From Phytohabitans kaempferiae (GTDB lineage Bacteria > Actinomycetota > Actinomycetes > Mycobacteriales > Micromonosporaceae), in NCBI RefSeq assembly GCF_042433955.1, contig NZ_JBHLUH010000009.1, positions 310,001 through 374,000 on the forward strand: 64,000 nucleotides of DNA. The letters run 5' to 3'. The notes under the pieces are model-generated. The model did no database searches. It saw only the letters and a program-made list of their open reading frames with translations, and was not told where the DNA came from. Position numbers and translations under genes: made by a program. This document shows, piece by piece, positions 58,339 to 64,000 of the stretch; position 1 is the first letter of the stretch, and each line of letters begins with the position of its first letter.

Positions 58339-59295
58339 ATGGCTGACGGCTCCGGGGCGGCACCGGACGAGGCCACACAGCTCCGGGCAGCGGCCGAGGC
58401 GGCGGGGCAGGCCCCGTCGCTCCTGAACACGCGGCCTTGGCGGTGGCGGGTCCACGGCGACGAACTGGAGTTGTACGCGGACCGGTCGCGGCGCGTCGAC
58501 TCGATCGACCCCGACGGCCGGCTGCTGACCCTGAGCTGCGGTGCCGCCCTGCACCACGCCCGCGTGGCGCTCGCCGCGGCGGGCCGCGCACCGGCGGTGG
58601 CCCGGTACCCCGAGCCCGGCGAACCGGACCTGCTCGCGCGCGTAGGGGTCGCCGGCCAGCACGCGGTGGGGCGCGCGGACCTCGACAACCGGCGCAGCAT
58701 CGGCCGCCGGCAATCCGACCGGCGCCCGTTCCCGGCCACAGAACCCGTACCGGCGGACACGCTCGCCGCGCTGCACACGGCCGCGACCGCCGAACACGCG
58801 TGGCTGCACCGGATCGGCCCCGAACAGCTCGGCTTCCTGGAGACGGCCGAGGAGAGCGCCGGCAACATCCAGGCCAAGGACGAGGCGTACCGGGAGGAGC
58901 TGCGCACCTTGGCCAGCGGCGAAGGGGTACCCGCGAGCGCCTTCGGCACGCGCGCGGAGTGGCCGGTGCCGCTGCGCGACTTCGCGGCCGCCGGTGAGGC
59001 GCTGCTCGACCCCGGCCGGGGCGAAGACCGGTTCGCCGTGTACCTCGTGGTGGCGACCGACGGCGACCAGCCCATCGACTGGCTGCGCGCCGGCGAGGCG
59101 GTCAGCGCGGTCTGGCTCACCGCCACCTCGCGCGAGCTGGCCGGTTCGGCGATGAGCGACGCGGTCGAGGAGCCCGGCGCCCGTGCCCTCCTCGCCAGCC
59201 TGCTGCCCCGGCACGGGTACCCGCAGCTGGTGTTGCGGTTCGGCCTGGGACGCGCGGCGGCGCCGCCCACCGGTGAGCGTCCGGGGGCCCCATGA
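58339..59295 (+). CDS. Acg-family putative nitroreductase (full length)
   Basis: 318 residues. QLRAAAEAAGQAPSLLNTRPWRWRV is the N-terminal nitroreductase loop; the middle has the RRSDRRPF-type motif (GRRQSDRRPFPATEP), and the C-terminal phrase is RHGYPQLVLRFGLGRA. Acg proteins are DevR-controlled members of the nitroreductase superfamily in mycobacteria and may lock away FMN. The full length shows what was deleted from the paralogue at 55221. Confidence 0.8.
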   Translation: MADGSGAAPDEATQLRAAAEAAGQAPSLLNTRPWRWRVHGDELELYADRSRRVDSIDPDGRLLTLSCGAALHHARVALAAAGRAPAVARYPEPGEPDLLARVGVAGQHAVGRADLDNRRSIGRRQSDRRPFPATEPVPADTLAALHTAATAEHAWLHRIGPEQLGFLETAEESAGNIQAKDEAYREELRTLASGEGVPASAFGTRAEWPVPLRDFAAAGEALLDPGRGEDRFAVYLVVATDGDQPIDWLRAGEAVSAVWLTATSRELAGSAMSDAVEEPGARALLASLLPRHGYPQLVLRFGLGRAAAPPTGERPGAP

Positions 59296-59343
59296 TCGGC
59301 AGCGGTCCCGGGCGCGCGACACGACACGACCCTTGGAGCGATC

Positions 59344-60210
59344 ATGACCACGCAGTCCATCGTCGTCGGCTACGACGCGTCCGGCGCCGCCGACGCCGCC
59401 CTCGACTGGGCACTGGACCACAGCGCCCGCGCCGAGACCCAGGTCAAGCTGGTGCACGTGTTCGAGTGGCGGTCGGTGGCCGGCACCATCGGCTTGGCCC
59501 CGGCGGTCTGGCAGGAGGACACCACGCGGGAGGCCGCCCAGGGCGTGCTCACCGAGACACTGGCGAGGGCGCAGGAATCGCATCCAAATGTGCCTATCTC
59601 AGGCACCGTGGTCGGCGGCGAACCCGCCGCCGTACTGGTCGACGAGTCGCGGGACGCGCACCTGGTGGTCCTGGGCGACCGCGGGCACAGCCGCTTCGCC
59701 AACCTGCTGCTCGGGTCGACCAGCATGTCGGTCTCGACGCACGCCCACTGCCCGGTCGTCGTCGTCCGGGGAACGGAACGGCGGGACGACGGTCCGGTGA
59801 TCGCGGGCTTCGACGGCTCCCAGGGCTCCCGCCTCGCCACGGAGTTCGCGTTCGGCGAGGCGGACCGGCGCGGCGCGGAGCTGCGCGTGCTGCACGCCTG
59901 GCAGCCGCCGACAGCGCGGTGGCGGCCGCCCGGCTTCAACGTCGAGGAACAGGTCAAGGTCGAGCAGGAAGGGCTCAAGGGGGAGGTGACCGGCTGGCGG
60001 GACAGGTATCCCGACGTCGCGGCGGGCGCCCACGTCGTCGCCGGTGCGCCCGCCGAGACGCTGATCAAGGCCAGCCAGGGGGCGCAGATGATCGTGGTCG
60101 GCTCCCGGGGGCGCGGCGGCTTCAGCGGGCTGCTGCTGGGCTCGGTGAGCCAGCAACTGCTGCATCACGCGCAGTGCCCGGTCGTCGTGGTCCGGGAGCT
60201 GCACCCTTGA
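59344..60210 (+). CDS. Universal stress protein, two UspA domains
   Basis: 288 residues. Starts IVVGYDASGAADAALDWALDH and VIAGFDGSQGSRLATEFAFGE; ATP motifs VLGDRGHSRFANLLLGS and VVGSRGRGGFSGLLLGS. Fourth Usp protein of the island, separated from the Acg gene by 48 bp. Followed by a hairpin terminator. Confidence 0.88.
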   Translation: MTTQSIVVGYDASGAADAALDWALDHSARAETQVKLVHVFEWRSVAGTIGLAPAVWQEDTTREAAQGVLTETLARAQESHPNVPISGTVVGGEPAAVLVDESRDAHLVVLGDRGHSRFANLLLGSTSMSVSTHAHCPVVVVRGTERRDDGPVIAGFDGSQGSRLATEFAFGEADRRGAELRVLHAWQPPTARWRPPGFNVEEQVKVEQEGLKGEVTGWRDRYPDVAAGAHVVAGAPAETLIKASQGAQMIVVGSRGRGGFSGLLLGSVSQQLLHHAQCPVVVVRELHP

Positions 60211-60224
60211 CCGGCCGCGCGCGT

Positions 60225-60253
60225 GTGCCGGGCCGCCGCCGACAGCCCGGCAC
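60225..60253. terminator. Hairpin terminator after the Usp gene
   Basis: GTGCCGGGC (60225-60233) pairs perfectly with GCCCGGCAC (60245-60253), loop of 11 nt, 15 bp after the stop. It closes the stress island and faces the converging glycosyltransferase gene. Confidence 0.65.
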
Positions 60254-60283
60254 AGCGGGATCGACCGGGCGGGTACGAGCCCG

Positions 60284-61558
60284 TCAGCCGGCCAGCGCCG
60301 CCGGCTCCGCGGAGGGGAACAGACCGTCGAAGACGGCACCGCGGTCGAAGAGCATGGCTCGGGCCCGCGCGCGCACCTCCAGGTCGCGCCTCTCGGCCTC
60401 CGGCATCTCGAGTACGACCCGGTCGACCGTCTCGGCCAGCGCGGCGATGTCGCCGGGCTCGACGAGGACCGCGGTATCACCGACCGCCTCGCCCGTGCCA
60501 CCGGTCAGCGTGGTGACGATCGGCCCGCCGCCGGCGAGCATCTTCTCGGCCAGCGCGATGCCGAACGTCTCCACGAAGTCCGGCTCGGGCTTGGTCGGCA
60601 GCACGTACGCCGCGCAGCCCGCCATCAGCAGCGGCTTCTCCCGATCGTCCACATCGGTGAGGTACGTGATCTGGTCGTCCTCCTTGGACATCGCCCGCAC
60701 GTGCTCCAGCGCCGGCCCGGTGCCCGCGACGATCAGCCGCACGCGGTCCCGGCAGCGCATCTGCCCGTACGCGATCACCAGGTCGTAGATGCCCTTGGCC
60801 CGCGCCACGCGGGACAGGAACAGGAGGTAGCCGCCGCGCTTCAGGCCGCGCCGCGCCAGTGCGGCGTCCACCTCGGCGGGATCCAGATCGAGGTACGCCG
60901 ACGCGTCGATCGGCGGATAGCTGACCGTCACGCGGCGCCGGCACTCCTCGGCGAACCGGGTACCGCAGTGCGCGTCCACCTGCTCGGCCGAGGCCACGAT
61001 CTCCTCCCGCGTGTATTCGGAGACCGCCACCACCTCGTCGCTGGCCAGGAACGTGGTGAACAGGACGGTCGCCGCGCCGTACCGGCCGTCGCGCAGGCAC
61101 GACTTGATGACGTTGGTGACGTCGGAGCCGACCGCCTTGGCGACGGTGCGCACGTCCGGCGCGAAGCCGGCCGCGCGGGCGGCGGTGACCGCGTCGTTGA
61201 CGACCGTCGTGTGCGGCACGAGGTACATCGACAGGCAGGTGGTGGGTATCCCCTCGGCGAGCAGCTCGACCAGGCGGCCGGTGAGTCCGGCGATGTGCCG
61301 CCCGTCCGGCACGCGGTAGTCACCGACCGGCTCCGGCCGCTCCACGGTGATGCCGGGGCTGTACGGCAGCAGCCGGTCCAGCGGCTTGAGCGGCAGCCCG
61401 GCGGCCTGGAGCGCGGGTACCGGCCAGGTCAGCAGCCGTACGTCGTCGAACCCGCGGGTGAGGGCGACCTCGGCGAGGTTGCGCGCCTCGCCGGAGTGGC
61501 CGCAGATGACCGGGTCGGCCCTGACCACGATGACGAGACGGCGGGTAGGCAGGGACAT
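60284..61558 (-). CDS. Glycosyltransferase (GT4/GT1-like)
   Basis: 424 residues. The N-terminal half has VIVVRADPVICGHSGEARNLAEVAL; the C-terminal GT-B domain has GGYLLFLSRVARAKGIYDLVIAYGQM (RxxxxKG-type motif), VAGTGPALEHVRAM and the donor-binding EPDFVETFGIALAEKMLAGGGPIVTTLTGGTGEAV, with the E-x7-E pattern of GT4. Donor and acceptor unknown. It follows the GH92 gene by 78 bp on the same strand, suggesting carbohydrate-related co-expression. Confidence 0.78.
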   Translation of the reverse strand: MSLPTRRLVIVVRADPVICGHSGEARNLAEVALTRGFDDVRLLTWPVPALQAAGLPLKPLDRLLPYSPGITVERPEPVGDYRVPDGRHIAGLTGRLVELLAEGIPTTCLSMYLVPHTTVVNDAVTAARAAGFAPDVRTVAKAVGSDVTNVIKSCLRDGRYGAATVLFTTFLASDEVVAVSEYTREEIVASAEQVDAHCGTRFAEECRRRVTVSYPPIDASAYLDLDPAEVDAALARRGLKRGGYLLFLSRVARAKGIYDLVIAYGQMRCRDRVRLIVAGTGPALEHVRAMSKEDDQITYLTDVDDREKPLLMAGCAAYVLPTKPEPDFVETFGIALAEKMLAGGGPIVTTLTGGTGEAVGDTAVLVEPGDIAALAETVDRVVLEMPEAERRDLEVRARARAMLFDRGAVFDGLFPSAEPAALAG

Positions 61559-61636
61559 CGGACCTCCTCAGGGGTGGAGGGGGTGGTGCCAGGGATGGAG
61601 GGAGGGTGGTGCGAGTGGTGCGGTCTTGCCCGGTTT

Positions 61637-63766
61637 TCAGCGATGCGGCGGGGCGGACAGGGAGGGTGGGCGGTTCTCGCATCCCCACCCCGTCGGCCGT
61701 TGCCCCAACCGCAGGTGCAGGCGGCCGCCGCGATGCACGACGGCCGCGCTCAGATGGCTGGCCCTCAGCGGCTTGCCGTCGAGGGTCGCCGACTCGACGT
61801 ACCGCGCCGGCGGGTCGCGGTCGATGCCGTCGGCGCCGATCGGCGTCTCGCGGTGGCCGCTGGTCTCGATGACGAACTCACCGTCGCCGACCCGCAGCGC
61901 GGCCCGCTCGAAAGCGGGCGTGTTGACCAGGAAAAGGCTCTGCCCGGCGACCGGAAACAGCCCCAGCGACGCCCACACGTACCACGAGCTGAGCGCGCCG
62001 GAGTCGTCGTTGCCCGGCAGCCCGCCCGGCCCGGTGCCGAACTGCCAGGTCAGCGCCGCCTGCACCACCTGCGCGGTGCGGTCGGGCCGCCCCGCGTAGT
62101 GGTAGGCCCAGGGCGTCTCCATGTCAGGCTCGTTGTTGAGCCCTTCGAAGCGGTCGAGCGCGTAGCCGGCCGCCATCTGCGCCGGTGACGGGCGCCGGCC
62201 GGGCTGGGTCACCGGCGCGGCGCCGAAGCCGAAGAAGCGGTCGAGCATGCCGACGAACTCCGCGTCGCCGCCGGCCAGCGCGATCCGCGCGGCCATGTCG
62301 TGCAGCAGCCGGAACGAGTAGTTCCACTTGCCGCCCTCGTAGAAGTCGGAGTCGCGCAGCAGCCCGGTGGCCGGGTCGAAGGCGTTGACCCACTGCCGGG
62401 CGCGCCGCTCGAGGTCGTCGGCGAGGCGGTGGTCGTTCAACGCGCGGGCCACCTGCGCGGTGCAGTGGTGCGCGTACGCCAGGTCGAGCGTGTGGCTGAT
62501 CGGATGCACCAGGCCCTGCTCGAAGAAGTCCTCGCCGTACAGCCGGCGCAGGTCGTCGGCCATGTGCACCAGCGCCCAGCTCCAGTCCACACCGGACCGG
62601 CCGAGCGCGTGCGCGTCGGCCAGCGCGGTGTGCGCGAGCGCGCTGGCCTGGCGGAAGAACCGGTCGGCGCCGCGCGCCATCCGGTACCCGTTGGGGAAGT
62701 TGCCCTCCTCCTCGCAGACCCGGATCAGCGACTCCAGCAGGTCGGTGGCCCGGTCCGGGACGATCGCCGCGAGCAGCGGAAGCTGGGTCTTGTAGATGTC
62801 CCACATCGTGCAGATGTCGAACGCGTACGGCCCGGAGGTCGGCCAGAACGGGCTCTCGTCGTCGGCGAAGCACGGCTTGATCAGCGAGTGGTACAGCGCC
62901 GTCGCCATCACGGTGCGCCGGGCCGGCGTGCCGCCCTCGACCCGCACGCGACCGATGTGGTCGGCCCACCGGGCCCGGGTCGCGGTGCGTACCCCGTCGA
63001 AGGCCGGCTGGGCCGGCCAGCACTCCCGCTCCAGGTTTTGCCGGGCCTGCTCGCAGCCGCGCAGCGAGAAGCCGAGCCGCACCTCGACGGTCTGCCCCGC
63101 CGTGGCCGGGCCCATGAACAGCAGGCCGAACGGGCGCAGCGTGGTGTGCCGGATGCTGTCGAAGTCGAGGCGGGTACCCCCGTCGATGAGCCGCCGGTCG
63201 TACCAGAGCATCTGCCGCCAGCCGGGGCTGTCGACCTCCAGGTACACCGACAGCGGCACGCCCTCCATCACCACCGTGCCGCGCGCCCGGCCGTACCCCA
63301 TGTTCTCCACCTGGGCCCGCAGCGGCACGGTGCGGCCGAGCTCGATGTCGAGCCCGCCGCAGGACAGGTCGACCACGAGGCGGGCGCTGCGGTGCTCGGG
63401 GAAGGTGTACCGGTGGACGGCGACCTTGGTGCCGACCGTGACCTCGCAGCGCACGCCGGTGTCGATGGTCGCCGCGTAGTAGCCGGGCTCGGCGACCTCG
63501 TCGTGCAGGGGCCACGCCTGCCCGAGCACGTCGAGCGGCTGCACCATCGGGGTGACCCGGACGTAGTTGTAGTACTTGCGGATCGCGCCGGTGCCGGACT
63601 GCTGGAAGTGCGTGAAGCCGGACGCCTGGAGCCGGTCGAACATCTCCTCCGGCACGCCCTCGGTGTTCTTCGTGTATCGCCCGTATCCGGTCGGATAGGC
63701 CCCGGAGTAGGCACACGCGGACACCATGCCCAGCGGCGACGTCGCGCCGGGGTGCGTGTTGCCCAC
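61637..63766 (-). CDS. GH92-family glycosidase (alpha-mannosidase-like), start unresolved
   Basis: 709 residues from GTG 63766. GNTHPGATSPLGMVSACAYSGAYPTGYGRY and SGFTHFQQSGTGAIRKYYNY are GH92 signatures; FGFGAAPVTQPGRRPSPAQMAAGYALDRFEGLNNEPDMETPW is the C-terminal catalytic region. Homology continues 5' of this start: DDIDPFIGTAATDL and AATWWWPKPQV read in frame up to about 63860, but a TAA at 63872-63874 closes the frame and no usual start codon lies between. A different frame opens at GTG 63888. So a frameshift, an assembly error or a rare start (CTG) must be considered. No signal peptide is visible. Confidence 0.75.
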   Translation of the reverse strand: MGNTHPGATSPLGMVSACAYSGAYPTGYGRYTKNTEGVPEEMFDRLQASGFTHFQQSGTGAIRKYYNYVRVTPMVQPLDVLGQAWPLHDEVAEPGYYAATIDTGVRCEVTVGTKVAVHRYTFPEHRSARLVVDLSCGGLDIELGRTVPLRAQVENMGYGRARGTVVMEGVPLSVYLEVDSPGWRQMLWYDRRLIDGGTRLDFDSIRHTTLRPFGLLFMGPATAGQTVEVRLGFSLRGCEQARQNLERECWPAQPAFDGVRTATRARWADHIGRVRVEGGTPARRTVMATALYHSLIKPCFADDESPFWPTSGPYAFDICTMWDIYKTQLPLLAAIVPDRATDLLESLIRVCEEEGNFPNGYRMARGADRFFRQASALAHTALADAHALGRSGVDWSWALVHMADDLRRLYGEDFFEQGLVHPISHTLDLAYAHHCTAQVARALNDHRLADDLERRARQWVNAFDPATGLLRDSDFYEGGKWNYSFRLLHDMAARIALAGGDAEFVGMLDRFFGFGAAPVTQPGRRPSPAQMAAGYALDRFEGLNNEPDMETPWAYHYAGRPDRTAQVVQAALTWQFGTGPGGLPGNDDSGALSSWYVWASLGLFPVAGQSLFLVNTPAFERAALRVGDGEFVIETSGHRETPIGADGIDRDPPARYVESATLDGKPLRASHLSAAVVHRGGRLHLRLGQRPTGWGCENRPPSLSAPPHR

Positions 63767-63948
63767 CTGCGGCTTCGGCCACCACCAAGTGGCGGCCAGA
63801 CCACCAGCCCGAGGTAGGTCGGTCGCGGCGGTGCCGATGAACGGGTCGATGTCGTCGAGGATGCTGGGACGTTACCTACAACGCGCACTTTCTGGGTTTC
63901 GGCCAGGTGAAATCCCAGCGGGTCGCCGGTGCCGCCGGAGCCGGGCGG

Positions 63949-64000
63949 TCACGAGGCGCTGGCGAAGCGTTCCCGGGCGTCCTGGCGCAGCGCGGCCTTG
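63949..64000 (-). CDS. Partial gene, C-terminal end only
   Basis: The last 16 codons of a minus-strand gene read KAALRQDARERFASAS and stop at 63949-63951. Too little is visible to assign a family. It precedes the GH92 gene in the same direction. Confidence 0.4.
   Translation of the reverse strand, partial: KAALRQDARERFASAS

Noticed and set aside
60211..60283. Possible small RNA downstream of the Usp gene
   Set aside because: The only structure is the terminator hairpin; no promoter was seen.

Overview
The window is about 72% G+C, uses GTG and TTG starts often, and carries families typical of filamentous or spore-forming actinobacteria: SigE-family ECF sigma, PucR/CdaR regulator, GerW, DUF1876, DevS/DevR-like two-component pair and many universal stress proteins. 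A Micromonosporaceae-type chromosome is the best guess, made from gene content rather than from a marker gene. No rRNA, tRNA, CRISPR array, transposase or phage gene was seen.

Layout. 0-4.3 kb: secreted S15-type and M6-type peptidases, then a small lipoprotein and a thioredoxin-like lipoprotein, ending in an orphan gene start. 4.3-15.2 kb: PucR regulator, an ECF sigma/membrane-partner pair enclosed by a 63-bp inverted repeat, methyltransferase, F420/NADP-type reductase, YceI protein, secreted M14 carboxypeptidase, DUF1353 protein, and a MerR regulator with a MerF/MerT-like membrane protein. 15.3-32.1 kb: one long minus-strand operon of 17 genes, mostly overlapping by ATGA or GTGA. It encodes a HyuA/HyuB carboxylase-hydantoinase pair, a LigJ-like hydratase, two soluble periplasmic-binding-fold enzymes, DapA-, RraA- and isocitrate-lyase-family enzymes, an SsuABC-like importer, LigAB-like ring-cleaving dioxygenase subunits, a third RraA-type aldolase and a class II aldolase. 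It is divergent from a GntR/HutC regulator, and two matching operator-like sites lie in the shared promoter region. This is the strongest candidate for an undescribed system: import of an organic acid, activation or decarboxylation, meta-cleavage, then hydration and aldol cleavage to central metabolites.

32-38 kb: nuclease/phosphatase-fold protein, STAS protein, small membrane and basic proteins, and a large CopC-domain membrane protein. 37.7-44.1 kb: LysR regulator divergent from an acyl-CoA dehydrogenase, citramalyl-CoA-lyase-like and mesaconyl/itaconyl-CoA-hydratase-like genes, then an AbrB-type transporter and a 5'-truncated acyl-CoA synthetase, suggesting branched C5 dicarboxylate breakdown. 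44.2-50.6 kb: sugar ABC importer, LacI regulator with paired operators, FGGY kinase and class II aldolase. 50.7-60.2 kb: a DevR/DosR-like stress island with sensor kinase, response regulator, four two-domain Usp proteins, an Acg nitroreductase, an internally deleted Acg remnant, a CBS-domain fossil, DUF1876 and GerW. 60.3-64 kb: glycosyltransferase and a GH92 glycosidase whose start is unresolved.
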